Shown here piece after piece: positions 56,823-64,000 of a stretch of DNA of 64,000 nucleotides; within the stretch, counting starts at the first letter, position 1, and every line of letters begins with the position of its first letter. The notes under the pieces are model-generated. The model ran no database searches, was not told the DNA's origin, and saw only the letters and a program-made list of their open reading frames with translations. The stretch comes from Deltaproteobacteria bacterium (lineage in GTDB: Bacteria > JADJOY01), in contig JADJOY010000003.1 in NCBI GenBank assembly GCA_016713535.1, positions 248,001-312,000 of the forward strand, given 5' to 3'. Position numbers and translations under genes: made by a program.

Positions 56823-57278
56823 GACGTGCCACCTTTCGGGCGGGCTTCCGGGGCTGGGGTGGGTGCTGCTGTCGACGCTTTGGAACAGCAAGACCCCTGC
56901 CGTTCGCTGCGGGCCACTTCGGACCGCATCGACGCCCCGCTGCGGACGGCGTGGACGCTCGCGCCGGGCGGCTGCACGGTCCACCGGAGGCGGACCCGCC
57001 AGACCGATCGGACGCTCACGGCGCGGAGGGTCGCGCTCCACGCGACCGGCTGGCGCCAGCGTCGGCGCTGGCGTCGATCCCTGTAGGCCGCACGTCCGTG
57101 CAGCGATCGACGTCTCGGGCGGTGCGTCGGCCCGGCCCTATCACCGGGCACGCGACGCGTGCCCCTCCCCGGCCCGCCGGAGGCGGGCCCTTCGAATCGA
57201 TCGATCGCAACCGGTCTGGAGGGTCGCGCTCCGCGCGACCGGCGAGCCCCGATGCAGTCGCCGGACCGACGGTTCGCG
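56823..57278. other. Intergenic region rich in hairpin repeats
   Basis: No gene is supported. It contains hairpins GGTCGCG/CGCGACC (57029-57048), GGGCACGC/GCGTGCCC (57146-57164), GGCCCGCC/GGCGGGCC (57171-57189) and GGTCGCGC/GCGCGACC (57222-57240), two of them preceded by GGAG as in the 26329 and 58233 copies. The PilZ promoter must lie near 56825-56900. Confidence 0.6.
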
Positions 57279-58160
57279 CTAGGCGCGAAGCCTCAGCACG
57301 ACCTCGGCCTGGTGCTCGATCCACTCGACCAGATCGGACCAGTCGCGGGCGCCGAGCCCACCCTCCGCGGCCGCGGTGAGGCCGTTGGCGATCGTGTCCG
57401 CGACCGGGGCGGGAAGCCCGAGCTCGGAGGCGAGGGCCGTGACGAGCCGTGCGTCCTTGGCGGCGAGCTCGATCGCGAACTGGACCGGCCGGCCGCGCTG
57501 GTCGAGCCCGTCGACCACCTTGTCGACGTAGAAGTTGCTGGCGCCGGCGGTGCGGATGGCGTCGATCATCAAGGGCAGATCGAGCCCCGCCTTGGCCGCG
57601 ATCGAGAGCCCCTCGAGCGACACCCAGGTGGTGGTGAACGCGACCAGACTGTTCACGAGCTTGGCGGTGTTGCCCGCGCCGAGCGGGCCGACGTGAAACG
57701 TGGCGCGGCCGAGGGAGTCGAGGATCGGCCGCACCCGCTTCACGGTCGCGGCGTCGCCGCCGACGAAGAACACCAGCTTGCGAGCGCGTGCGCCGGGCTC
57801 GCCGCCGGTGAGCGGGGCCTCGACCAAGGTGAGGCCCGCGTTCGCGAGGCGCTCGCCGAGCGCGCGGACCGAGGACGGTGCGTTGGTCGAGAGGTCGAGG
57901 AGCACCGAGCCGGGCGCCGCGCCACGCGACCACTCGGTGCCGACGCCGTCCACGATCTCCGGTGTCGGCAGCGAGAGCAAGGTGAGCTCGGCTGCCGCCG
58001 CGACCGCGGCGGCATCGGCCGCGCTCCGCGCGCCGGCGCTGACCAGCGGCTCCACCCGGGCGTCGTCGCGATCGAGTACCGTGAGCGCGTGGCCGTCCGC
58101 GAGCAGGTTGGCGGCGATGGCGCCGCCGATGCTGCCGAGGCCGATGACGCCGACGTTCAT
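57279..58160 (-). CDS. NAD(P)-dependent beta-hydroxyacid dehydrogenase (3-hydroxyisobutyrate dehydrogenase-like)
   Basis: A 293-residue protein with Rossmann motif VGVIGLGSIGGAIA (a G-x-x-S variant of G-x-G-x-M-G), the substrate loop VEAPLTGGEPGA (family D-A-P-V-S-G-G), and G-A-G-N-T-A-K-L-V-N with the catalytic Lys. It oxidises a beta-hydroxy acid or reduces a semialdehyde in the cytoplasm. It lies downstream of an amidohydrolase on the same strand. Confidence 0.9.
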   Translation of the reverse strand: MNVGVIGLGSIGGAIAANLLADGHALTVLDRDDARVEPLVSAGARSAADAAAVAAAAELTLLSLPTPEIVDGVGTEWSRGAAPGSVLLDLSTNAPSSVRALGERLANAGLTLVEAPLTGGEPGARARKLVFFVGGDAATVKRVRPILDSLGRATFHVGPLGAGNTAKLVNSLVAFTTTWVSLEGLSIAAKAGLDLPLMIDAIRTAGASNFYVDKVVDGLDQRGRPVQFAIELAAKDARLVTALASELGLPAPVADTIANGLTAAAEGGLGARDWSDLVEWIEHQAEVVLRLRA

Positions 58161-58184
58161 CGGCTCGGGTCTCCAGCCGTGGAG

Positions 58185-58318
58185 GGCTGCGGTCCCTCGC
58201 AGCCGCGGCGGTCGAGCGTGATCGAATCCGGCGGTCGCGAAGGATCGCGACCCTCCAGGGCTTTGGGGCTGCGGTCCCACGCAGCCGACGCCATTCGCGG
58301 TCGCGAAGGATCGTGATC
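58185..58318. repeat. Cluster of four hairpin repeats, two types
   Basis: GGCTGCG/CGCAGCC at 58185-58204 and 58267-58286; GGTCGCGA/TCGCGACC at 58233-58252 and a diverged copy at 58299. The types alternate within 130 bases. The same two types recur at 26329, 57029, 57222 and 61497. Confidence 0.65.
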
Positions 58319-58332
58319 CGCCCACCGGTTGC

Positions 58333-59481
58333 TCACGAGCGCTCCGCGGCGACCGGCTTGCCCAGCGCGGCGGCTTCGGCGTGCAGGTTGTAGAGCCGCA
58401 CCGGGTTGTCCCACAGGGCCTTGCGCTTGGCGTCCTCGGAGAGCGTGTCGACGGCAACGAAATCTCTGAGCGCGGTGGGGAAGCTGCCGTCGCCGTGCGG
58501 GTAGTCGCTGCCCATCACCAGGTTGTCGTCGCCGAAGGCGTCGACCACGTACTTCGCGGCGCGCTCGTCGACCTCGGCCGCCACGTAGCACTGGCGGCGG
58601 AAGTACTCGCTCGGCGGCATCGTGAGGTCGGGGCACTCGCGCTTGCCGTGGTAGCCCTCGAAGTGCTCGTCCATCCGCTCGAGCCACCACGGCGCCCAGC
58701 CGCACGAGGCCTCGAGGAAGACGCAGTTGAGGCGCGGGTGGCGCGCCAGCACGCCGCCCACGATCAGGTCCATGCAGGCGCCCATCGCCTCCACCGCGTG
58801 ACTCACCATGTGGATCTTGAAGAGCTTGTCGTAGCGGGTGCGTCCGTACTCGTCGAGGTGGACGCCGGCTCCTTCGTGGGTCGCGATCGGCACTCCCATG
58901 CGCTCCGCCTCGGCGTAGAGGTCGGCGAAGTCGCGGTGATCGATGGTCTTGCCGTTGACCGGGTTGGGGCGGAGGAAGATCGAGCGCAGGCCGAGCTCCT
59001 CGATCGCGAACACCGCCTCGCGCACGGCGACGCCGGGGTCGTGGAGCGCGACCATCGCGGCGCCCATCAGGCGCTTCGGGTCGTGGGCGCAGAACTCGGC
59101 GAGCCAGCGGTTGTAGGCCCGGCAGATGGCGCCCGAGAGCGGTCCCGGGATGCCGTCGGCGGAGGCCGCGAAGAGCCCCCGCGAGGGGTAGAGGACCGCC
59201 ATGTCGAAGCCCTCGATGTCCATGGCCTCGAGCTGGCTCGGCGCGTCGTAGCCGCGCTCGGCGGCGAACCGGAAGCGCTCCTGGGTGTGCTGTTTCGGGT
59301 CCTCGTAGCTCTCGCTCCAGCCCACCACGTCGGGCATGCGGTGGCCACACACCTCGACGCTGATCGCGCCGCGGCAGCGCGGCGCCTGGTCGCGGAAGGG
59401 AGCGTCGATGTAGCGCTCCCACAGGTCGATCGGCTCGATCACGTGGCCGTCGGCGTCGACGGCGGGGATGCCCTGGTACAT
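58333..59481 (-). CDS. Amidohydrolase family 2 (TIM-barrel metal hydrolase)
   Basis: A 382-residue amidohydrolase_2 protein: V-D-A-D-G-H-V-I-E metal motif at the N-terminus, P-I-A-T-H-E-G-A and H-M-V-S-H-A-V-E-A-M (metal/catalytic His), N-C-V-F-L-E-A-S-C-G-W, and L-V-M-G-S-D-Y-P-H-G-D-G-S with the catalytic Asp. It is a paralogue of the frameshifted gene at 10540. Likely hydrolysis or decarboxylation of a cyclic or aromatic acid. Confidence 0.9.
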   Translation of the reverse strand: MYQGIPAVDADGHVIEPIDLWERYIDAPFRDQAPRCRGAISVEVCGHRMPDVVGWSESYEDPKQHTQERFRFAAERGYDAPSQLEAMDIEGFDMAVLYPSRGLFAASADGIPGPLSGAICRAYNRWLAEFCAHDPKRLMGAAMVALHDPGVAVREAVFAIEELGLRSIFLRPNPVNGKTIDHRDFADLYAEAERMGVPIATHEGAGVHLDEYGRTRYDKLFKIHMVSHAVEAMGACMDLIVGGVLARHPRLNCVFLEASCGWAPWWLERMDEHFEGYHGKRECPDLTMPPSEYFRRQCYVAAEVDERAAKYVVDAFGDDNLVMGSDYPHGDGSFPTALRDFVAVDTLSEDAKRKALWDNPVRLYNLHAEAAALGKPVAAERS

Positions 59482-59530
59482 GGCGGCTCCTCGGCGGGGA
59501 GTGGCCCCGGATCGGCAGGTGACGGCGCGC

Positions 59531-60190
59531 TCAGAGCTGGAACACCGGTCCCAGCGCGATCTCCAGATCGGAGTTGAAGTCCTGCCCGCCGCGGTTGGGC
59601 AGCGAGTAGAAGAAGTTCTTCACGTCGGCGCGGAAGCCGAGCCACGGAAGCGGGGTGTGGATCGTCATGCCACCGCCGATGAAGCCGCCGATCGCGTCGT
59701 TGGGTCCGACCTCGAAGTACGCGGGGCCCACCGACGTGTACATGTCGGCGTACCAGGAGTCGTCGTCGAGGCCCATCCTGAGCGGCACGTTCCACACCAG
59801 CGCCGCGTTCACCACCAGGAACGAGTCGCCGTCCTCGGCCTCGAGCGAGGAGACGGGATCGATCATGGCGCTGCCGAAGAGCACCTCGGTCGAGGCCCAC
59901 CACGCGCGCGTGAAGCGGTAGGTCACGCTGGCGCCGCCGGCGATGAACGAGCGCATCGCGTCGCCGGTGTAGAAGCTGACCTCGGGGTTGATCTCGAGGG
60001 TGGGGTTGGGGTCGCCGAGGTCGGGTGCGGGTGGTGGCTCCTGTGCGAAGACGGGAGCCGTCGCGAGCACGAGGATCAGCGCCAACCACGTAGGGGCGGG
60101 CCCTGTGCCCGCCCGCAAGGCGCGTCGGATTGGCGGGCGGGGCCTGTCCCCGCCCGCACGATCGCGACACCGAGCCGTGGCGATGCTCAT
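59531..60190 (-). CDS. Outer-membrane beta-barrel protein with repeat-derived N-terminus
   Basis: A ~219-residue protein. The mature part (from about residue 50, after A-P-V-F-A) is eight or so amphipathic strands (S-F-Y-T-G-D, G-A-S-V-T-Y-R-F, W-W-A-S-T-E-V-L-F) ending in L-G-P-V-F-Q-L; the terminal aromatic-x-x pattern fits outer-membrane barrels. The ATG overlaps the thiolase stop (ATGA), but between it and the hydrophobic signal lie two REP-like hairpins (60090-60157), giving an Arg/Pro-rich 33-residue lead. A later non-ATG start is possible; function unknown. Confidence 0.68.
   Translation of the reverse strand: MSIATARCRDRAGGDRPRPPIRRALRAGTGPAPTWLALILVLATAPVFAQEPPPAPDLGDPNPTLEINPEVSFYTGDAMRSFIAGGASVTYRFTRAWWASTEVLFGSAMIDPVSSLEAEDGDSFLVVNAALVWNVPLRMGLDDDSWYADMYTSVGPAYFEVGPNDAIGGFIGGGMTIHTPLPWLGFRADVKNFFYSLPNRGGQDFNSDLEIALGPVFQL
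60090..60157. repeat. Two REP-like hairpins inside or before a coding start
   Basis: GTAGGGGCGGG...CCCGCCC (60090-60117) and GGGCGGGG/CCCCGCCC around CCTGT (60135-60155). The sequence family matches 34389-34408. They lie between the coupled ATG and the signal-peptide codons of the barrel gene. Confidence 0.7.
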
Positions 60191-61422
60191 GGTTCCACCT
60201 CGATCAACGTGGCGCCGCCCTGGCCGAAGCCGCCGCAGATGGCCGCCAGCCCGTAGCGTCCGCCGCGGCGCCTGACCTCGTGGGCGAGGTGGCCGACGAG
60301 CCGCGCGCCAGTGGCGCCGACCGGGTGGCCGAGGGCGCAACCGCCGCCGTTCGGGTTGACGCGCTCGGCGTCGGTGATGCCGAGCGCCTTCATGACCATG
60401 ATCGGCGCGCACGCGAACGCCTCGTTGACCTCGATCACGTCGAGATCTTCGGCGCGGATGCCGGTCTTGGCGAGGACTTTCTTCGACGCGGGGACGGCGG
60501 AGTAGACGAGGTTCGTGGGGTCGCAGCCCGCGACCGCGATGCCGCGGATCGTGCAGAGCGGCGTCAACCCGCGCTTCTCGGCGTTCTCGCGCGCCATCAC
60601 CATCACCACCGCGGCGCCGTCGGCCTGGCCCGAGGCGGCGGCGGCGGTGACGCGCCCGCCGTCGAACTGGAACGGTGTCGGCAGGCTCGCGATCTTCTCG
60701 TAGCTCGAGTTGGCGCGCGGGCACTGGTCACGGTCCATGACGAAGGGCGTGCCGTCGTCGAGGTGGCCCTCGATCGGCACGATCTCGGCCGCGAAGCGCC
60801 CCTCCTCGTGGGCGCGCACCGCGCGCACGTGGCTCCGGTGCGCCCAGCGGTCCATCTCCTCGCGCGAGAGGCCGTAGAGCTCGGCCATGCGCTCCGCGGC
60901 GACGCCGCCGGTGAGCTCCATCGGGTTCACCTTGTCGAAGAGCTTGGGGTTGGGGTTCTGCGTCGACATGAGCGTGCCGGGTTCGTTGATGACCTCGAAG
61001 ATGTCCATGTCGGCGCGCATCACCGGGATCGCCAGGTGGGTCATGCTGTCGAGCCCGCCCGCGATGTAGCACTCGCCCATGTTCGAGACGACGCTCATCG
61101 CGGCGATGTGGATCGCCGACATCGGCGTCACGCACGCGCGCTCGACGGTGAGGCCCGTGACCTCGACCGGGAAGTCGGCGAGGTAGCCGACGTTGCGCGC
61201 GGGATGCGCCTGCTCGCCAACGAGCTCGACGGCGCCGAGGATCACCTCGTCGACGTCCCTGGGCGCGACACCGGTGCGCTCGACCAGCGCTTTCAGGAGA
61301 TGGATCGCGAGGTCGTCGGAGCGCTGGTTGCGGAGGTGCCCCTTCTTCTTGTCGGCGCGCCCGAAGGGAGTGCGGACGTACCCCACGATCACGGGCTCAC
61401 GGCGTCGGTCTACGGGGAACAT
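60187..61422 (-). CDS. Acetyl-CoA acetyltransferase-like thiolase with atypical active-site Cys context
   Basis: A 411-residue thiolase of the FadA/AtoB branch: V-R-T-P-F-G-R at the N-terminus, nucleophile region E-R-A-C-V-T-P-M-S-A-I where C-(A/S)-S-G is usual, NEAFA, GHPVGATGARLV and I-C-G-G-F-G-Q-G with the second Cys. Cys and His are present, but replacement of S-G by T-P next to the nucleophile may alter activity. Probably the thiolytic step of the 57-64 kb acyl-CoA block. It overlaps the barrel gene by four bases. Confidence 0.88.
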   Translation of the reverse strand: MFPVDRRREPVIVGYVRTPFGRADKKKGHLRNQRSDDLAIHLLKALVERTGVAPRDVDEVILGAVELVGEQAHPARNVGYLADFPVEVTGLTVERACVTPMSAIHIAAMSVVSNMGECYIAGGLDSMTHLAIPVMRADMDIFEVINEPGTLMSTQNPNPKLFDKVNPMELTGGVAAERMAELYGLSREEMDRWAHRSHVRAVRAHEEGRFAAEIVPIEGHLDDGTPFVMDRDQCPRANSSYEKIASLPTPFQFDGGRVTAAAASGQADGAAVVMVMARENAEKRGLTPLCTIRGIAVAGCDPTNLVYSAVPASKKVLAKTGIRAEDLDVIEVNEAFACAPIMVMKALGITDAERVNPNGGGCALGHPVGATGARLVGHLAHEVRRRGGRYGLAAICGGFGQGGATLIEVEP

Positions 61423-61496
61423 GGAACCTCCGGTCGGACGAGGGTCGCGGTCACACGCGCTGGAGGCGTCGCGGTCCCTCGCATCCCGAAGTGGAG

Positions 61497-61516
61497 GGCT
61501 GCGGTCCCTCGCAGCC
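61497..61516. repeat. GGCTGCG/CGCAGCC hairpin repeat
   Basis: Preceded by GGAG, identical in form to 58185-58204. A diverged copy (GCGTCGCGGTCCCTCGC) lies just upstream at about 61466. Intergenic between the thiolase and a MaoC gene. Confidence 0.6.
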
Positions 61517-61591
61517 GCAGGGATCGAGTGGCTACGAGCGCGCGGTCGCGACGGAGCGCGACCAGCCAGGGCTTCGCGCCGTGCTTCACGG

Positions 61592-61993
61592 CTAGACCGC
61601 GAACACGGCTTCGCCCAGGACCTTGGGCTCGCCGTCCTGGTTCTCGGTGTGGATCTCGACGGTCACGAGCTGCTTGCCGTCCTTCTCTTCGACGGCGGTG
61701 ACCTTGGCGCGGCAGGTGATCGTCTCGCCGGGCCAGGTCATCGTCTTGAAGCGGCACTTGATGCGGTGGAGCTTGCCCATCCCGGCGACCTGACCGAGGT
61801 GGCGCGCCAGCATCGCCATGCCGAGCATCCCCTGCGCGTACACCGTCGGGTAGCCCATCGCCTTGGCGAGCTCCTCGTCGGTGTGCATCGGGTTGGGGTC
61901 CATCGACACCTGCGAATACGCGGTGATCAGCTCGCGGGTGACCTCGCCCGCGACCATCGGCGCGAGCTCGTCTCCGACTCGATAGTTGCTCAT
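61592..61993 (-). CDS. MaoC-like dehydratase, HadB-type subunit
   Basis: A 133-residue hotdog protein with S-M-D-P-N-P-M-H-T-D-E and Y-A-Q-G-M-L-G-M-A: the D-x-N-P-x-H hydratase motif of MaoC/HadB subunits. It follows a HadA-like partner by 14 bases; such pairs form heterodimeric (R)-hydroxyacyl dehydratases in which this subunit is catalytic. ATG 61993 is preferred to a longer frame running into the partner gene. Confidence 0.87.
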   Translation of the reverse strand: MSNYRVGDELAPMVAGEVTRELITAYSQVSMDPNPMHTDEELAKAMGYPTVYAQGMLGMAMLARHLGQVAGMGKLHRIKCRFKTMTWPGETITCRAKVTAVEEKDGKQLVTVEIHTENQDGEPKVLGEAVFAV

Positions 61994-62007
61994 GTGGCCC
62001 TCGGCGC

Positions 62008-62460
62008 TCACTCGCTGGCGCGCTTCGAGATCAGGGTGATCCGCGACGTGTAGACCGGCTTGCCCTGCTGGTCGCTGGCCTCGGCCTCCATCACCACGAA
62101 GTCGAGGGTGCCGCTGCGGCCGGTCTTCTCCCACATGTCGGCGATCCGGCCCTTCATGGTCAGCTCGACGCCCGTCACGATCGGCTGGAAGTAGAGGAAC
62201 TCCTGCTCGCCGTGGACGATCGACGGCAGGTTGAGCTCGAGCTCGAAGAAGAGCTCGGGGTTCATCGACTCGGCCATGAACGCGATGGGGTAGGTGGGTG
62301 GCGCCAGCACGTTGGCGTAGCCGGCGGCGCGCGCCGCGGCCTCGTCGTGATAGAGCGGGTCGAGCTCGCCGACCACCTTCGCGAACGCCTTGTTCGACTC
62401 CGGGTTGATGGTGACGGTGGTGGCTTCGGTTTCCTTACCAATCAGCTCGCGTTTCGGCAT
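62008..62460 (-). CDS. MaoC N-type (HadA-like) dehydratase subunit
   Basis: A 150-residue hotdog protein of the FAS1-type MaoC_dehydrat_N group (V-G-E-L-D-P-L-Y-H-D-E-A-A-A-R-A-A-G-Y). It lacks the full hydratase motif and should supply the substrate-binding half in a heterodimer with the following gene. Typical length. Preceded by the inverted REP doublet at 62487. Confidence 0.86.
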   Translation of the reverse strand: MPKRELIGKETEATTVTINPESNKAFAKVVGELDPLYHDEAAARAAGYANVLAPPTYPIAFMAESMNPELFFELELNLPSIVHGEQEFLYFQPIVTGVELTMKGRIADMWEKTGRSGTLDFVVMEAEASDQQGKPVYTSRITLISKRASE

Positions 62461-62486
62461 GGTCGAGTCGTCCTCGCATCGTCCTT

Positions 62487-62545
62487 CGTAGCGCGGGGGC
62501 TCGTCCCCCGCTTCCCGCTGGCGGGGGACGAGCCCCCGCGCTACG
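62487..62545. repeat. Perfect 25-base inverted repeat (REP doublet)
   Basis: Arms 62487-62511 and 62521-62545 are exact reverse complements (outer ends CGTAGCGCGG and CCGCGCTACG) around a nine-base spacer, and each arm is itself a hairpin. The element lies between an SDR and a MaoC gene. The right arm with the following base matches 27187 onward. Confidence 0.8.
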
Positions 62546-62574
62546 GCTTGCTGTGGATTCGGATCTGCCGCGAC

Positions 62575-63438
62575 TCAGAAGAGCTCCCCGATCCGTCCCG
62601 CGATCTCGGCGGGCGACCAGCGGCCGTCCTTGTTGATCGCCCTGGGGTTGCTCCACGTCAGGTAGCGGTCGAGGTCGCCGCCGCGGATGCCGAACACCTC
62701 GCCCGAGATCTCGTTCGAGAGATCGGAGGCGAGATAGACGGCGAGTGGTGCCACGTTGGCGGGCGCCATGATGTCGAAGCCGCCGTCATCGGACTCGAAG
62801 TTGCCGAAGGTCGCCTCGGTGATCCGCGTCCGCGCGAGCGGAGCGATCGCGTTGACCTTGACGTTGTAGCTCTCGAGGTCCATCGCCCACACCCGCGTGA
62901 TCATCGCGATCCCGGCCTTGGCGGCCGCGTAGCTGGTCTGGCCGCGGTTGCCGATCAGGCCCGCGCCGCTCGTGGTGTTCACGATGTGGCGCGCCTCGGT
63001 GTGGCCCTTCTTGAACTCGTCGCGCCAGTAGTTGCTCGCCCAGCGCGCGCAGTTGAAGTGCCCCTTGAGGTGGACCGCCACGACCGAGTCGAACTCGTCC
63101 TCGGTCATGTTGTAGATCATGCGGTCGCGCACGATGCCGGCGTTGTTGACGAGCGCGTCGACCCGCCCGAACTCGCTGACCGCCGCGTCGATGATGCGCT
63201 TGGCGCCGTCGAACGAGGTGACGTTTTCGGCGTTGGCGACCGCCTGACCGCCGCGCGAGCGGATCAGCTCGACCACCTCCTCGGCCGGTGTCGTGTCGCC
63301 GCCGCTGCCGTCCATGCCGCCGCCGAAGTCGTTGACCACGACCTTGGCGCCCTCGGCTGCGAGCAGCAGGGACTCCTCGCGCCCGATCCCCCGGCCACCG
63401 CCCGTGACGATGGCCACCTTTCCGTCCATGCAGCCCAC
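62575..63438 (-). CDS. Short-chain dehydrogenase, MFE-2/hydroxyacyl-CoA dehydrogenase type
   Basis: A 287-residue SDR: TGGGRGIGREESL, N-D-F-G-G-G-M (MFE-2-like acidic loop), V-N-N-A-G-I-V-R-D, N-T-T-S-G-A-G (catalytic Ser) and Y-A-A-A-K-A-G. Resembles (3R)-hydroxyacyl-CoA dehydrogenase domains of multifunctional enzyme 2, fitting the MaoC pair downstream. The start is GTG 63438: GGAGGGG stands four to five bases before it, whereas ATG 63429 lies too far from that site. Confidence 0.9.
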   Translation of the reverse strand: MGCMDGKVAIVTGGGRGIGREESLLLAAEGAKVVVNDFGGGMDGSGGDTTPAEEVVELIRSRGGQAVANAENVTSFDGAKRIIDAAVSEFGRVDALVNNAGIVRDRMIYNMTEDEFDSVVAVHLKGHFNCARWASNYWRDEFKKGHTEARHIVNTTSGAGLIGNRGQTSYAAAKAGIAMITRVWAMDLESYNVKVNAIAPLARTRITEATFGNFESDDGGFDIMAPANVAPLAVYLASDLSNEISGEVFGIRGGDLDRYLTWSNPRAINKDGRWSPAEIAGRIGELF

Positions 63439-63462
63439 GTGTCCCCTCCGATGTCGATCCTC

Positions 63463-63484
63463 GCCGGGGGGTGGAACCCCCGGC
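63463..63484. repeat. REP-like hairpin
   Basis: GCCGGGGG and CCCCCGGC around GTGGAA, followed by GCTACGAG, the boundary sequence shared with the 27187 and 62487 copies. Confidence 0.6.
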
Positions 63485-63538
63485 GCTACGAGTCCTGGTA
63501 CGCGGCGGCGTCGCGATGGTGCCGCGGCCGGGTTCGGC

Positions 63539-64000
63539 TCACACCAACCCGAGCGCCGTGGCGATGATCATGCGCTGGATGTTGTTGGTGCCCATGCCGA
63601 TCGGGCCGAGCAGCGCCATGCGCGTCCAGCGCTGCAGGTCGGACTCCATGAGGTAGCTCTGGCCGCCCACCACCTGCATCGCCGACTGGGTCACGCGCGC
63701 CGCCATCTCGGTGCAGAACACCTTGGCGATCGAGCCGTCCATCGACATCCGGTCGCCCGAGGCCGCCTTCCACGCCGCCTTGTAGACCAGGTTGCGTCCC
63801 GCCTCGATGTCGATCGCCATGTTCACGAGCTGCCACTGGATGGCCTGGAACTTGGAGATCACGCGGCCGAACTGCTCGCGCACCTTGGCGTGCTCGAGGG
63901 CCTGCTCGTAGGCCTTCTGCGCCAGCGCCACGTGCGACGCCGCGACCATGATCCGCTCCATGTCGAGGCTCGACATCATCTGGTACCAGCCGCGGTCGAG
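63539..64000 (-). CDS. Acyl-CoA dehydrogenase, C-terminal domain (cut by window end)
   Basis: The last ~153 residues of an acyl-CoA dehydrogenase. The four-helix C-terminal domain is recognisable from L-D-M-E-R-I-M-V-A-A, Y-E-Q-A-L-E-H-A-K-V-R-E-Q-F-G-R and F-Q-A-I-Q-W-Q-L. The segment where the catalytic Glu of many family members lies is V-V-G-G-Q-S-Y-L. It introduces a C2-C3 double bond with FAD, feeding the hydratase, dehydrogenase and thiolase genes downstream. The frame is open past 64000, so the N-terminus is outside. Confidence 0.9.
   Translation of the reverse strand, partial: LDRGWYQMMSSLDMERIMVAASHVALAQKAYEQALEHAKVREQFGRVISKFQAIQWQLVNMAIDIEAGRNLVYKAAWKAASGDRMSMDGSIAKVFCTEMAARVTQSAMQVVGGQSYLMESDLQRWTRMALLGPIGMGTNNIQRMIIATALGLV

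Overview
The window is a 64 kb piece of a very GC-rich bacterial chromosome. Almost every codon ends in G or C, genes are tightly packed, and many neighbours share ATGA or GTGA start/stop overlaps. The content is strongly weighted to acyl-CoA and lipid chemistry (AMP-forming ligases, thiolases with DUF35 partners, MaoC hydratases, SDRs, class III CoA-transferases, amidohydrolases). It also carries two-component kinases, a sigma-54 activator, PilZ proteins and palindromic intergenic repeats. This suggests a large-genome, free-living, Gram-negative proteobacterium-like organism of the Myxococcota/Binatota/'Deltaproteobacteria' kind. No rRNA, tRNA or marker gene is present to settle the phylum. 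No tRNA, rRNA, CRISPR array, prophage or replication origin was seen.

Layout. 1-2 kb: end of a glycosyltransferase and a membrane GT-C-like protein. 2-11.7 kb (minus strand): a catabolic operon of amidohydrolase, double-hotdog MaoC protein, acyl-CoA ligase, tandem CoA-transferase, HMG-CoA-synthase-like/DUF35 fusion, thiolase and MaoC hydratase, headed by a palindromic operator. 12-17.5 kb: FadD-type ligase, a YadA-head-like repeat protein, a TlpA-type thioredoxin and a TPR-like protein. 17.5-22.4 kb: alpha/beta hydrolase with a potDCBA polyamine ABC transporter. 22.7-29 kb: a second acyl-CoA operon (ALDH, SDR, two enoyl-CoA hydratases, lipid-transfer thiolase and DUF35 partner). 29-34.4 kb: IPT/arylsulfotransferase lipoprotein, an IS3 remnant, an AbiE toxin-antitoxin pair and an SRPBCC protein. 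34.4-42.2 kb: hydantoinase A and B (B carries a C-terminal SCP2 domain), divergent from an alpha/beta hydrolase, a ligase and a CMD protein, with a second copy of the same operator between them. 43-53 kb (plus strand): a signalling cluster. 53-64 kb: CreD-like membrane protein, PI-PLC-like lipoprotein, a PilZ protein, and a third catabolic block (beta-hydroxyacid dehydrogenase, amidohydrolase, outer-membrane barrel, thiolase, MaoC pair, SDR, acyl-CoA dehydrogenase).

The most striking part is 43.2-53.0 kb. A 1,022-residue protein (two PilZ motif sets, alpha/beta hydrolase, SAM methyltransferase) is followed by a six-TM HK-REC-HK kinase, a REC-HK protein, a ketosynthase and an NtrC-type sigma-54 activator. 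A good -24/-12 promoter lies just upstream, flanked by CTGTC/GACAG dyads. The methyltransferase / membrane kinase / receiver-kinase / regulator order resembles the Ralstonia PhcB-PhcS-PhcR-PhcQ quorum-sensing operon. I propose a related but c-di-GMP-gated lipid-signal system that makes its own acyl chain and feeds back through sigma-54.

Several otherwise well-conserved genes are interrupted by one-base changes, mostly in G or C runs (near 4260, 11080, 20400-20460, 26760, 29510, 36238 and 36728). This pattern looks more like homopolymer consensus error than gene decay, and those genes are annotated at full length with the break noted.
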